This document shows positions 8,710-17,232 of a stretch of DNA of 42,303 bases, one piece after another. Each line of letters opens with the position of its first letter. Position 1 is the stretch's first letter. The translations under genes were made by a program, and so were the position numbers. Location of the stretch: positions 1 to 42,303 of the forward strand of contig NZ_ATUO01000011.1 of NCBI RefSeq assembly GCF_000420245.1, written 5' to 3'. This DNA comes from Psychromonas hadalis ATCC BAA-638. Lineage in GTDB: Bacteria; Pseudomonadota; Gammaproteobacteria; Enterobacterales; Psychromonadaceae. The notes beneath the pieces were generated by a model that searched no databases, had not been told where the DNA came from, and saw only the letters and a list, made by a program, of their open reading frames with translations.

Positions 8710-9771
8710 ATGAACATCTCCGCAAAAAACATTATTTTACACGCTTTGAAGTATAGCCCTGAGGGGGTATTAGAGTGTACAAAACGTGAAGGTGAATTGC
8801 CTATCTCACCCTCTATTGAGCAGTTCTTAACAAAAATTCACCGCACTTATCAAAGTAAAACCAATAAAGCGTTTGCCTCTTTCCTTAAAGAATCTGAAAA
8901 GCCTCAGGTTTTTCAACGCGCCTTAGAAAAAGAGATGTCGGGCGAATTAGATTTTGTGCGCTTCTCGCATACTGCGGTGGATTGTTTGTTAGCAGAATTA
9001 CAAAAACAAGATTTTGCAGAGCAGGGTATTTTATTAGTCAGTAAATACAGTTGGACAGCCAGTGACTACCTTTTAATTGCGTTATTACAAAATAATGAAT
9101 CAGTGAGCGTCAATGAAAACCTTGAGTTAACCACTAGCCAATATCTTGAAACCAGTAAAATTCAGTTAGTGACACGCATCGATTTAACGTTACTAGCACG
9201 TTCGCCAGACTCTAACCGTTACCTTTCTTTTATTAAAGGGCGTGTTGGGCGTCAAGTGTCTGATTTCTTTTTGGATTTTATGGGGGCACAGGAAGGTTTT
9301 GATGCAAAAATACAAAACCAAGTATTAATGAAAGCCGTTGAAGAGTTCTGTGAAAAAGAGGCATTACCGATTGAAAAAAAGCAAGAGGTACGTGCAGTTA
9401 CGTTTGATTACTGTAAAGAGCAGTTAAAACAGGGCGAAGATATCGACCTATCAACATTGTCAGAACAACTACAAGAAACCCCCAAATTGGAAGGGAGCTT
9501 TTATGACTTTGTTAGTGAAGATTACCAACTAGAGAAAAACTTTCCCGCTGATCGTAGTGTGATGCGCAAGTTAACCAAATATGTCGGACAGGGCGGTGGC
9601 GTGAGCATTAGTTTTGACCAAAAACATTTAGGTGAGCGTATCCAATATGATGCTGACAGTGATACCTTAACCATTAAAGGCATTCCGCCTAATCTACGTG
9701 AACAACTAAAACGTGATGCAGTAGCACAAACCAGTCAGACTGAAGACGATAATAGTATTGCGCCGTTTTAA
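8710..9771 (+). CDS. yejK: Nucleoid-associated protein YejK (NdpA)
   Basis: YejK is a nucleoid-associated protein reported to bind double-stranded DNA and to interact with topoisomerases. The 353 residues compare with 335 in E. coli. Family-typical stretches include RSPDSNRYLSFIKGRVGRQVSDFFLDF (residues about 163-189, shown here by its start RSPDSNRYLSF and its end VSDFFLDF), the C-terminal GGGVSISFDQKHLGERI, and DTLTIKGIPPNLREQL. It is transcribed divergently from yejL-yejM across 155 bp. A strong hairpin terminator follows at once, so it is a single-gene transcript. Confidence 0.93.
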   Translation: MNISAKNIILHALKYSPEGVLECTKREGELPISPSIEQFLTKIHRTYQSKTNKAFASFLKESEKPQVFQRALEKEMSGELDFVRFSHTAVDCLLAELQKQDFAEQGILLVSKYSWTASDYLLIALLQNNESVSVNENLELTTSQYLETSKIQLVTRIDLTLLARSPDSNRYLSFIKGRVGRQVSDFFLDFMGAQEGFDAKIQNQVLMKAVEEFCEKEALPIEKKQEVRAVTFDYCKEQLKQGEDIDLSTLSEQLQETPKLEGSFYDFVSEDYQLEKNFPADRSVMRKLTKYVGQGGGVSISFDQKHLGERIQYDADSDTLTIKGIPPNLREQLKRDAVAQTSQTEDDNSIAPF

Positions 9772-9783
9772 CAATACCTCGTC

Positions 9784-9821
9784 GCCAAAATGGAAAGTAA
9801 TCCATTTTGGCTGATTTTTTT
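9784..9821 (+). terminator. Rho-independent terminator of yejK
   Basis: A perfect 11-bp stem, GCCAAAATGGA (9784-9794) with TCCATTTTGGC (9801-9811), closes a 6-nt loop. T7 follows from 9815. It starts 13 nt after the yejK stop. Confidence 0.92.
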
Positions 9822-9925
9822 GCTTGTAAGTATTTGATTTATATTGGTGTGAAATGCCATTTTAAACTTAAATTAAAATTGGCGAAAGTATTGTTTAAAT
9901 AGGCTGTTTTTAATAGGAAAAATAG

Positions 9926-10792
9926 ATGAAATTATTTGTACGTGACCTAACCGTCATTGATGCTACATATTTAGATGCCCAACGAGGTTTTGTGGGTGAG
10001 AGTTATATTGTTGATGTGACGTTAACGGGCGCATTAAATGAGCAATCAATGATCTTAGATTTTTCATTGGTTAAAAAGCAGATTAAAGCGATTATTGATG
10101 CGGAAGTGGATCATAAACTGATTGTGCCACATGCATCAGAAAGATGCGCTGTGACACTGGAGCCACAGCGTACACAGGTCAATTTTAAGCTCAATGATAA
10201 TAGCTATATTCAATTAAAGTGTCCGAATGAGGCTTATTGTTTAGTGGAAAGTGAAACGGTGACGATTGAGGTCATTGAAACTTACCTTGAACATCTTATT
10301 TTATTGCAACTCCCAGACAATATCGGTGGACTTGAGATAACGTTGCGTAGTGAAAAAATTGAAACCCCTTTTTATCATTATACGCATGGCCTTAAAAAGC
10401 ATGATGGTAACTGTCAGCGCATCGCTCATGGACATCGTTCTAAATTAGATATTTTTATTAATGGTGAGTTTAATCATGCGTTAGTGCAAGATTGGGCAAA
10501 TCGTTGGAAAGATATCTACCTAGTGAGCCGTGATGATATTATTGATAAAGCGGATCTCTCTTTTATTATTAAAAGTAATAATGTTGAAAAATTATGCACG
10601 GCTTATCATGCGCCACAAGGATATTTTGAACTGCTTATTCCTGCACACCGTGCTGAAGTTTTACCCAAAGATACCACGGTTGAAGAGTTGGCTGAGTTTA
10701 TCTGTGTGCAAACTAAAAAACGGGTTGGTACTGACAATGTTACTGTCTATGCTTACGAGGGTGTAGGTAAAGGCGCAATCGCTGAATTATAA
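9926..10792 (+). CDS. Two-domain 6-carboxytetrahydropterin synthase (QueD/PTPS) family protein
   Basis: The 288 residues hold two tandem PTPS-fold domains, whereas QueD is about 120. Domain 1 (about 1-152) keeps the DFS...K and D62-H63 motif (MILDFSLVKK, EVDHKL), but the zinc-binding HGH is replaced by FVGESY. Domain 2 (about 153-288) keeps the cysteine and zinc histidines (C163, H168, H170 in GNCQRIAHGHR) and a late glutamate (E278), but has no LDH motif. The active-site parts are therefore split between the halves. Likely substrates are pterins of the queuosine or folate type, but the reaction cannot be fixed from sequence. AGGA 8-11 nt upstream supports the start. hinT follows after 66 bp containing a REP-like arm. 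Confidence 0.82.
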   Translation: MKLFVRDLTVIDATYLDAQRGFVGESYIVDVTLTGALNEQSMILDFSLVKKQIKAIIDAEVDHKLIVPHASERCAVTLEPQRTQVNFKLNDNSYIQLKCPNEAYCLVESETVTIEVIETYLEHLILLQLPDNIGGLEITLRSEKIETPFYHYTHGLKKHDGNCQRIAHGHRSKLDIFINGEFNHALVQDWANRWKDIYLVSRDDIIDKADLSFIIKSNNVEKLCTAYHAPQGYFELLIPAHRAEVLPKDTTVEELAEFICVQTKKRVGTDNVTVYAYEGVGKGAIAEL

Positions 10793-10813
10793 GTGATTAC
10801 GATGCAGACAAAA

Positions 10814-10845
10814 CAAGGCAGGACTAAAGTCCTACTTCCAAGTAT
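10814..10845. repeat. REP-like half element upstream of hinT
   Basis: CAAGGC-AGGACTAAAGTCCT-ACTTCC is a single arm of the family found in the cobalamin cluster. It holds the perfect palindrome AGGACTAAAGTCCT (10820-10833). It falls in the 66-bp gap before hinT, and this is one reason to reject the longer hinT reading frame. Confidence 0.65.
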
Positions 10846-10858
10846 AAAAGAGAAATAT

Positions 10859-11209
10859 ATGCCAGAAGAGACCATCTTTAGAAAGATCATTAATAAAGAG
10901 ATCCCCTCAGAGATGCTTTATCAAGATGATTATGTAACCGCTTTTCGCGATATTTCACCGCAGGCGAAAACACATATTTTAATTATTCCCAATAAATTGA
11001 TTGCGACAACCAATGATATTGAGATAAAGGACGAAATATTAATAGGGAAATTGTATACGGTGGCTAAAAATCTCGCTAAGCAAGAGGGCATTGCGCAGTC
11101 GGGTTACCGTTTAATTATGAATTGTAATGATGATGGTGGCCAAGAGGTTTACCATATTCACCTGCACCTATTAGGCGGACAACCGCTTGGTAAATTAGTT
11201 ACTCTATAA
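10859..11209 (+). CDS. hinT: Histidine-triad purine nucleoside phosphoramidase HinT
   Basis: HinT hydrolyses purine nucleoside 5'-phosphoramidates such as AMP-lysine. The 116 residues match the family throughout, with [15 protein letters not shown] at the N-terminus, [16 protein letters not shown] in the middle and the histidine triad HIHLHLL near the C-terminus. I chose the ATG at 10859, where the protein aligns with known HinT and AGAGAA lies upstream. An in-frame extension to 10793 would translate a REP-like repeat. The following lipoprotein gene starts 15 nt after the stop, echoing the enteric hinT-ycfL-lpoB neighbourhood. Confidence 0.95.
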   Translation: MPEETIFRKIINKEIPSEMLYQDDYVTAFRDISPQAKTHILIIPNKLIATTNDIEIKDEILIGKLYTVAKNLAKQEGIAQSGYRLIMNCNDDGGQEVYHIHLHLLGGQPLGKLVTL

Positions 11210-11224
11210 TCTTTGGAGATTTAA

Positions 11225-11824
11225 ATGAAAATCAAAAATAACGTTCTCTTTATCGCAATCGCAACACTGTTCCTTAGTGCCTGTTCAACTTCTGTGCAGC
11301 GTTTAGATGCACAACAAGAAGTTGACCTAAGCGGTGCTTGGAACGATACCGACTCACAATTAGTTGCGAAAGAGATGGTTGAAGACGCACTGTCTCGCGC
11401 TTGGATCTCAAATTTTGTTAAAGCAGAAGGTAAAGACCCAGCCGTGATCGTGGGTAAAATTCGTAACTTAAGCCATGAGCATATTAATACCAATACTTTC
11501 ATTGCAGATATGGAGCGTGAATTAATTAATTCTGGTGAAGTACAATTTGTGGCTGCTGCTGGTGCACGTGATGAAATCCGCGAAGAGCGTGGTGATCAAG
11601 ACCTCAACGCAACAGAGGAAACACGCAAAGAGATGGGCCAAGAGTATGGTGCTGATTTTATGATGCAAGGACAGATTAATACTATTATTGATGCTGATGG
11701 CACCACACAAGTGCGTTTCTATCAAGTTAATCTGGAGCTGATCAGTATTAAAGATAACCGTAAAGTTTGGGTTGGTCAGAAGAAGATTAAAAAACTGGTT
11801 AAAAACAGTAAATTACGCGAGTAA
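11225..11824 (+). CDS. lpoB: LpoB-like lipoprotein (penicillin-binding protein activator family)
   Basis: This is a probable outer-membrane lipoprotein. The signal peptide has a lipobox LSAC with the lipidated Cys at residue 20. The rest resembles the LpoB/YcfM (COG3417) fold: AVIVGKIRNLSHEHINT starts the domain, then FIADMERELINSGEVQFV and a late KVWVGQKKIKK strand. In E. coli LpoB activates the peptidoglycan synthase PBP1b. This copy lacks the proline-rich linker of the E. coli protein, so equivalence is inferred from family and from position directly after hinT. GGAG 6 nt before the ATG supports the start. It heads three lipoprotein genes. Confidence 0.75.
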   Translation: MKIKNNVLFIAIATLFLSACSTSVQRLDAQQEVDLSGAWNDTDSQLVAKEMVEDALSRAWISNFVKAEGKDPAVIVGKIRNLSHEHINTNTFIADMERELINSGEVQFVAAAGARDEIREERGDQDLNATEETRKEMGQEYGADFMMQGQINTIIDADGTTQVRFYQVNLELISIKDNRKVWVGQKKIKKLVKNSKLRE

Positions 11825-11883
11825 TAGCTTCATCAGGACGTGTTACTTGGTCCACTGAAGTCACACATCCTATTTTTAATGAC

Positions 11884-11906
11884 AGGCGTTTATTAGCGCC
11901 TTTTTT
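11884..11906 (+). terminator. Weak rho-independent terminator or attenuator after the LpoB-like gene
   Basis: AGGCG (11884-11888) pairs with CGCCT (11897-11901) around an 8-nt loop and runs into T6. The stem is only 5-6 bp, so read-through into the next lipoprotein gene is plausible. Confidence 0.55.
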
Positions 11907-11935
11907 AATTTATTAAAATGGTCATCAATCTCGCT

Positions 11936-13180
11936 ATGCAAAAGATAATTCCCCTCTTTTTTATCATGTTGTTAACTGCTTGTGCAGGACAACAACGAGC
12001 AACTAATAAGCTGGCTAATCAGCTTTATCAGCAAAACCCGCAACATATTCTTAAGCAGTTACAAGAAACCGATCCCCCAGAGCGAGACTATGCACAGTTC
12101 CACCTTAATGTGGGATTGTTACAACTGTTAGCAAGTGATTTTCCCGCCTCTATTGAAACCTTAACACAAGCCAAAAAAGAGATGGCAGTATTGGCTGCTA
12201 CCTCAATCAGTGAAAATGCAGCCGCGGGCACGATCAATGAAACGCTACGTAGTTACAGCGGTTATCCAACGGACAGAGTGATGGTGCACAATATACTTGC
12301 GCTGAGTTATCTGTTTAATGATGATATTGATGGCGCGCGTGTTGAGATGTTACAAGCGGATGTTGCCATGAAAAAACTGGCCAATCGAAAATCATTGAAT
12401 GGCCAGTTAGCGAGTACCCATCTGCTTGCGGGGATTATTTATGAGATGTTAGATGAACAATCTAATGCGTTGATCAGCTATAGACATGCCGCAAACATCA
12501 TTACAGACAGAAAATTAGCCGTCCCTGTAGGGCTTCAACAGAGCCTGTTACGCATGAGTTATATGGTTGATAAAAATGGTCAATACCTTACTTATAAAAA
12601 GACTTACAGTGGTTTTCCTACGCCTGTAAAAAACAGCAATAGCCAAATCTTTGCACTCTATTTTGATGGTATTGTTAGCAATAAAAAACAGAACTCGATT
12701 ATGGTGCCCAGTGGCAATAATGAGCAACTCATTCGCATCTCCATGCCTGCTTATCCAAAAATAGATTATCGACTAACCCGTGCTAAATTGAGTGATGCTA
12801 ATCAGCAATTAACCACTGAACTGATTGAAAATTTAGATGTATTAGTCCGTGAAGATCTCAGTAAAGAGTATCCCTCTATTTTATTACTGACCACCACACG
12901 TGCCATTGCTAAATATGAGCTGGTGGATCAAGCAGGCAAAAAGGATTCTTTGTTTGGTATTTTAGTTAATATTGTCACCGCACTTACTGAGATAGCAGAT
13001 CTACGTAGTTGGAACATGTTGCCATCAACGATTCAATTTGCCTATTTAGAAACAACATCAAATGAGATAAAAGTAGAGAGTGCAAACAATGCGCCGCAAG
13101 TTATCTCTTTGACTAAAAATTCAAAAAATTTAATATTAATATCTAGTTTAGATACGCCCGTGTTTCATTATCAACAATAG
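11936..13180 (+). CDS. Lipoprotein of the COG3014-like group, unknown function
   Basis: The protein begins with a lipoprotein signal (MQKIIPLFFIMLLTAC), lipidated Cys at residue 16, counted from the ATG at 11936. An in-frame ATG at 11918 would add six residues; neither has a clear ribosome site. About residues 30-210 are helical and repeat-like, as in TPR-type proteins (QLYQQNPQHILKQL, LSYLFNDDIDGARVEML, AGIIYEMLDEQSNALISY). The second half is strand-rich with LRSWNMLPSTIQFAYL near the end. I recall such proteins paired with LpoB-like and LPP20-like lipoproteins in gammaproteobacteria. A role in cell-envelope assembly is inferred from those neighbours only. Confidence 0.75.
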   Translation: MQKIIPLFFIMLLTACAGQQRATNKLANQLYQQNPQHILKQLQETDPPERDYAQFHLNVGLLQLLASDFPASIETLTQAKKEMAVLAATSISENAAAGTINETLRSYSGYPTDRVMVHNILALSYLFNDDIDGARVEMLQADVAMKKLANRKSLNGQLASTHLLAGIIYEMLDEQSNALISYRHAANIITDRKLAVPVGLQQSLLRMSYMVDKNGQYLTYKKTYSGFPTPVKNSNSQIFALYFDGIVSNKKQNSIMVPSGNNEQLIRISMPAYPKIDYRLTRAKLSDANQQLTTELIENLDVLVREDLSKEYPSILLLTTTRAIAKYELVDQAGKKDSLFGILVNIVTALTEIADLRSWNMLPSTIQFAYLETTSNEIKVESANNAPQVISLTKNSKNLILISSLDTPVFHYQQ

Positions 13181-13188
13181 AGGTTTGT

Positions 13189-14181
13189 ATGAATTTAAAA
13201 CGTAATATCATCACTTTATTTAGCTGTTTTTTAATGGTAGCTTGTGCCAGTACAACGGACACAGAAAAACGCCCTGTATGGATAGACAATGCAAATAGTG
13301 TCTATGCTGATACTGATTATTTAACCGCAGTGGGTCAAGCCTCTAAACGCAATCGCGCCAGCAAAAATGCCACCGCTAATCTCGCTGAAATCTTTTATGT
13401 TAATGTGCAAGCAGAAACGAAAATATTAACCGAAGCCACTAAGCAAGAGAGTGCGTTAGGGGTGAGCATGGAGAGTTCTACTTCACTGCAACGTAGTATT
13501 CAAACAGATACCGAGCAAGCGATTAGCGGGGTCAAAATCAAGGAGAGCTGGCTTAGTCCATCGGGTGAATATTATACCTTAGCAGTGCTTGAAAAACGCC
13601 AAGCCGCGATGAGTCTTAATGAGATTATTATGGATCTTGATAATTCAACTGCAGAGTTGATTGATTACAGTATCAATACTGCGCCCAACAGTATCGCGTC
13701 ACTGAATGCACTACGTGCTGCACGTGATGAACAGATGGCGCGTCACATGGCTAATTTACAACTTAAACAGGTCAGTGTTTCTGGTGTGCCGATAGAGATC
13801 TCCAGTAAAAAAATTGAACGCTTAATTGCTAAAAAACTGGCATCGATGGAGGTGTCTGTTGATATTGAACATAAAAAACACACTAAAACAGTGCAATCAG
13901 GATTAGCACAATTAGGGGTGAAAGTGGTTGCTAATGCGAATATTGTCGTGTCAGCAGAGATTGATATTACTGAACCAACGCTTATTAAAGGTTGGTATTG
14001 GTTACGTGGCAGTTATGAGCTTTCACTCTCTGAAAATGGCCAAGTGATCAGCCGTAAGCGTTGGCCATTAAAAGTTTCCGCGAAGCAAGAAGAGATGTTA
14101 ATGCTACGTTTACAAGACCGCGTTAATGCTAATATTACCCAATATTTAACCGAGTTGGTGAGCGACTCGCCAACACTTTAA
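13189..14181 (+). CDS. LPP20-family lipoprotein
   Basis: A signal peptide with lipobox MVAC places the lipidated Cys at residue 19. The LPP20-like region follows (about 28-150): RPVWIDNANS, then LTAVGQASKRNRASKNATANLAEIF and YYTLAVLEKRQAA, the last being a typical ending of this fold. The C-terminal half (about 190-325) is a second strand-rich domain with a central WYWLRGSYELSL. Family members are outer-membrane lipoproteins of uncertain function. GAGG 5 nt before the ATG and an 8-nt gap from the preceding gene indicate cotranscription. A possible weak terminator follows. Confidence 0.78.
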   Translation: MNLKRNIITLFSCFLMVACASTTDTEKRPVWIDNANSVYADTDYLTAVGQASKRNRASKNATANLAEIFYVNVQAETKILTEATKQESALGVSMESSTSLQRSIQTDTEQAISGVKIKESWLSPSGEYYTLAVLEKRQAAMSLNEIIMDLDNSTAELIDYSINTAPNSIASLNALRAARDEQMARHMANLQLKQVSVSGVPIEISSKKIERLIAKKLASMEVSVDIEHKKHTKTVQSGLAQLGVKVVANANIVVSAEIDITEPTLIKGWYWLRGSYELSLSENGQVISRKRWPLKVSAKQEEMLMLRLQDRVNANITQYLTELVSDSPTL

Positions 14182-14195
14182 CTTGTATATAACGT

Positions 14196-14215
14196 GATGT
14201 TATCACATCTTTTTT
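14196..14215 (+). terminator. Possible weak terminator after the lipoprotein trio
   Basis: GATGT (14196-14200) pairs with ACATC (14205-14209) around TATC, followed by T6. The stem is short, so this is a modest call supported by its place after the last gene of the trio. Confidence 0.4.
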
Positions 14216-14299
14216 AATCGGTAAGTGTTGAGTTAGGAGTGAGTGTTGTTGAGTGTCAGCTCGTGCAGTATGATAGGAAGCCTAAACCAAGGGGGTAAT

Positions 14300-14896
14300 A
14301 TGTCCGCAGTAATGAAATTAAAATTAACCATGAGTGAATACCTGAAAGGCGAGTTATTAGCAGAAGATAAACATGAGTTTATTGAGGGTGAAGCTTATGC
14401 GATGGCAGGCGCAAGTGCTGATCATAATCGAATCTCAGGCGCTTTTTATACTGCATTTTTATCTCAACTTAAAGGGCGAACTTGTGAGCCTTTTATGGCA
14501 GATATGAAAGTAAAAACAGCGGATTGTTGTTTCTATCCTGATGTGATGATTGTTTGTGATGATCATCAAGATGACACTGAATATGTTAAGAACGCACCCA
14601 AATTGATTGTTGAGGTCTTATCTAAATCTACACGTTTTTATGATCACTCCACCAAACAGAAAAAATACCTTGCTATCGACTCCCTTGAATATTACATATT
14701 GGTCGAGCAGGAGTATTGTGAAGTGTGTGTATTAAGCCGTAGCGCTGGGTTCATCCCACAATATTACACTTTAGGTGATGAGATTGAGTTTCCATTAATT
14801 CCTGTTTCAATCGCTGTTAATGATATTTATGATCGTATAAATAATGATGATAAGAAAAAATATCTCGCTACTTTACTTGATGAGAGATCTCTTTAA
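14300..14896 (+). CDS. Uma2 family (DUF820) restriction-endonuclease-fold protein
   Basis: Counting from the ATG at 14300, the 198 residues show the Uma2/DUF820 pattern. There is an N-terminal YLKGELLAEDKHEFIEGEAY, a core acidic residue in FYPDVMIV (D81) and EVLSKST (E105), and downstream lysines (K119, K121, K122). These fit a PD-(D/E)XK nuclease fold. Function is unknown for nearly all members, which are abundant in cyanobacteria and patchy elsewhere. AAGGGGG 5-11 nt before 14300 fixes the start; a GTG at 14243 would add 19 residues without such a site. The gene stands alone, and its 3' end overlaps the convergent panE by 29 bp. Confidence 0.85.
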   Translation: MSAVMKLKLTMSEYLKGELLAEDKHEFIEGEAYAMAGASADHNRISGAFYTAFLSQLKGRTCEPFMADMKVKTADCCFYPDVMIVCDDHQDDTEYVKNAPKLIVEVLSKSTRFYDHSTKQKKYLAIDSLEYYILVEQEYCEVCVLSRSAGFIPQYYTLGDEIEFPLIPVSIAVNDIYDRINNDDKKKYLATLLDERSL

Positions 14897-15758
14897 TCTG
14901 CTCATAAAGTGATCTAATCAAAGGCGTTTCAATATTGTATTGAAGCGCCTTTTTTAATAGATAACCACTAATATATTCATTTTCAGTGGGACGTTTAAAA
15001 TAGATATCACGATTCATTGAGCTGTAATTTGCCGCCGTAGCTTGAATTACATTATTAATTGTTATGAGTAACATATGAGACTCAAACAGTAAGCCCTCTT
15101 TTTCCAAAACAGGCATTACCTCGTTTATCATCTGCGCTATCTGTCTCTGAAAGTGCTTTTTTGCAAGTGTACCGTTGTTAACTTTAAAAATTGCAGTGAG
15201 TGGATTTATTGCAATATTAATGAGTAGTTTTAACCACAGTTTTTGTTTGATATCTTCACACCAAAGCGTGTCATCCAAGGCGCTATTAAGTTTATTTGCC
15301 AAGATTGAAAATGATTTTCCTTGTTCATTAAAAGCGCCTAAATAGGTCGCACCTTTTCCTGTTTGGATAATATTCAATTCAGCGTTAAGCAAGCTTGCAT
15401 TAGTGGTTGTTGCGCAAATAATCGGGTTATGAGGGAATATTTTAGTTACCTGCTCAGCGGTTCCCATGCCATTATGCATTAAGATAATGGCTTGTTGCTC
15501 ACTAATATTGTGTCGATGTTGAAGCAGTGCTTGTTTGACCTGTGGGGCTTTCACGCAGACTAAAATAGGGTCGTCACGGTTGCTGAGTTGTGTTGAAAGT
15601 CTACAATTAAAAGATGTTCTTTTACCTTGTAAGTCTTGATAATTTAGCGTTTGAGTCTGACTGTTTTTTCGCGTAATAAGTGTTACCTGTTGACCATCAC
15701 GCAGTAGGTTGGTCGCCCATAAACAGCCAATTGCACCCGCACCGATTATCTGCCACAT
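14868..15758 (-). CDS. panE: 2-dehydropantoate 2-reductase (ketopantoate reductase)
   Basis: PanE reduces ketopantoate to pantoate with NADPH in pantothenate (coenzyme A) synthesis. The 296 residues match the family. The N-terminal Rossmann motif GAGAIG (residues 6-11) is followed by VCVKAPQVKQAL, then HNGMGTAEQV, the catalytic-domain stretch KLLINIAINPLTAIF, and a late NRDIYFKRPTENEYISG. I chose the ATG at 15758 because the dinucleotide-binding strand begins right after it and a GGGGGAG ribosome site precedes it. The upstream in-frame ATG at 15794 would add an unrelated 12-residue lead. It is convergent with, and overlaps, the Uma2 gene. Confidence 0.93.
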   Translation of the reverse strand: MWQIIGAGAIGCLWATNLLRDGQQVTLITRKNSQTQTLNYQDLQGKRTSFNCRLSTQLSNRDDPILVCVKAPQVKQALLQHRHNISEQQAIILMHNGMGTAEQVTKIFPHNPIICATTTNASLLNAELNIIQTGKGATYLGAFNEQGKSFSILANKLNSALDDTLWCEDIKQKLWLKLLINIAINPLTAIFKVNNGTLAKKHFQRQIAQMINEVMPVLEKEGLLFESHMLLITINNVIQATAANYSSMNRDIYFKRPTENEYISGYLLKKALQYNIETPLIRSLYEQIKEISHQVK

Positions 15759-15863
15759 AGCTCCCCCTAAATATCCCCTTAAAAAAAGTATCATAACATA
15801 GCGAGTACAGGCAAATTCTGGTAACTTAGCGCTTATTTCAATTTTTCATTAAGGATCATAATA

Positions 15864-16346
15864 ATGCCTTCATTTGATGTTGTTTCAGAAGTTGATGTAT
15901 CGGAACTAAAAAATGCGGTGGATAATGCCAACCGTGAACTCAAAACACGCTTTGATTTTCGTGGTGTCAAAGCCAGTTTTTCTTTTGATAAAGGGGTCGC
16001 TAAGCTCTCTGCAGAGTTTGAACCTCAGTTACGTCAACTATTAGATATTCTGCGTACTAATGTGATAAAACGTAGCATTGATGCAAGTTCAATGGATACT
16101 GAGACCGCAACACACAGTGGTCAATCGTGGTCACAAACGATTAAATTTAAAGAGGGCATTGACCAACCTACGGCAAAGAAAATCATTAAACTTATCAAAG
16201 ATAAAAAGATGAAAGTACAAACCGCAATTCAAGGTGAGGAATTACGCGTTACAGCTAAAAAGCGTGATGACTTACAAGCGGTGATGACACTGATCCGTGG
16301 TGCAGAATTAGGTCAACCTTTTCAGTTTAATAACTTCCGTGATTAA
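15864..16346 (+). CDS. yajQ: YajQ family nucleotide-binding protein
   Basis: At 160 residues this is a full-length YajQ (UPF0234) protein: [19 protein letters not shown] at the N-terminus, then [17 protein letters not shown], and the C-terminal [12 protein letters not shown] and PFQFNNFRD, all highly characteristic. Members bind nucleotides; a Xanthomonas member binds cyclic di-GMP and modulates a transcription factor, but the role here is open. AAGGA about 9 nt before the ATG supports the start. It is divergent from panE, with 105 bp between them. The DnaJ-like gene follows after 26 bp and may be cotranscribed. Confidence 0.95.
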   Translation: MPSFDVVSEVDVSELKNAVDNANRELKTRFDFRGVKASFSFDKGVAKLSAEFEPQLRQLLDILRTNVIKRSIDASSMDTETATHSGQSWSQTIKFKEGIDQPTAKKIIKLIKDKKMKVQTAIQGEELRVTAKKRDDLQAVMTLIRGAELGQPFQFNNFRD

Positions 16347-16372
16347 TAGATAACTTTCGAGATTAATAAAAC

Positions 16373-17227
16373 ATGTCAAAACGAGATTATTATGAGGTAT
16401 TAGGTGTTACTAAAGATGCCTCAGAAAAAGAGATAAAAAAAGCCTATAAAAAATTGGCGATGAAATACCACCCCGATCGTAACCCTGATAACCCGGTTGC
16501 AGAGAATAACTTCCGTGAAGTGAAATCTGCTTATGAAATTGTCAATGATGCTGAAAAACGTCAACAGTATGATGATTTTGGTCACAGTGCATTTGATGAA
16601 AGTGGACAAAGTCGCCGCGGTGGGTTTGGTCAGCAAGGTGGTGGTTTTGATGATATGTTTGGTGGCATGTTTGGAGAGCGTCAGCAACAACAGCCGCGTT
16701 ATCAGCCACAGCCAGAAAAAGGATCGGATATTATTGCCACCATTGAAATTAGCTTAGAAGAGGCGGTTGAAGGTTGTGTGCAAGAGATAAAACTGCCTAA
16801 TAATCCACAGCTGTTAAAAGTAACGATTCCTGCTGGCATCGATACCGGCCAACGTGTACGTATTAACGGTAAAGGTAACCCAGGAACATTAGGGGGAGGT
16901 CATGGCGATCTTTTAGTGGAAGTGAGTTTGCTTGAACACGATGTTTTTCGCCGAGAAGGGCGCGACCTGTACTGCTTGATTGAAACACCGTTTACCACCG
17001 CAGCCCTTGGTGGCAGTTTAAAAGTGCCAACATTTGCGGGTTTTATTAATATTAAAATTCCACAAGGCACACAAGCGGGACGTAAATTCCGTATCAAGGG
17101 CAAAGGCATTAAATCGATGAACAACGGCTTGATAGGGGATCTTATCTACGAAGTGGTTATTACAACACCCACAGAGCTCACTGAAAAACAGCGCGGATTA
17201 TTAGAACAGTTGGCTGAACTGTTTTAA
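16373..17227 (+). CDS. DnaJ-like co-chaperone without the zinc-finger domain (type II J-protein)
   Basis: An N-terminal J domain with HPD at residues 33-35 (KYHPDRNP) is followed by a Gly/Phe-rich stretch (about 80-105, [18 protein letters not shown]). A Gln/Pro linker comes next, then the two beta-sandwich substrate-binding domains and a short C-terminal dimerisation region. None of the four CxxCxGxG repeats of DnaJ is present, so the 284 residues form a type II co-chaperone like CbpA. The J domain reads closer to DnaJ ([21 protein letters not shown]). It should stimulate DnaK. The bona fide dnaJ is presumably elsewhere. The start is well placed, although the ribosome site is weak. Confidence 0.9.
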   Translation: MSKRDYYEVLGVTKDASEKEIKKAYKKLAMKYHPDRNPDNPVAENNFREVKSAYEIVNDAEKRQQYDDFGHSAFDESGQSRRGGFGQQGGGFDDMFGGMFGERQQQQPRYQPQPEKGSDIIATIEISLEEAVEGCVQEIKLPNNPQLLKVTIPAGIDTGQRVRINGKGNPGTLGGGHGDLLVEVSLLEHDVFRREGRDLYCLIETPFTTAALGGSLKVPTFAGFINIKIPQGTQAGRKFRIKGKGIKSMNNGLIGDLIYEVVITTPTELTEKQRGLLEQLAELF

Positions 17228-17232
17228 TGCGT

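Noticed and set aside
10793-10858. N-terminal extension of hinT
   Set aside because: It would translate a REP-like repeat. The family N-terminus begins at 10859, where a ribosome site is also present.
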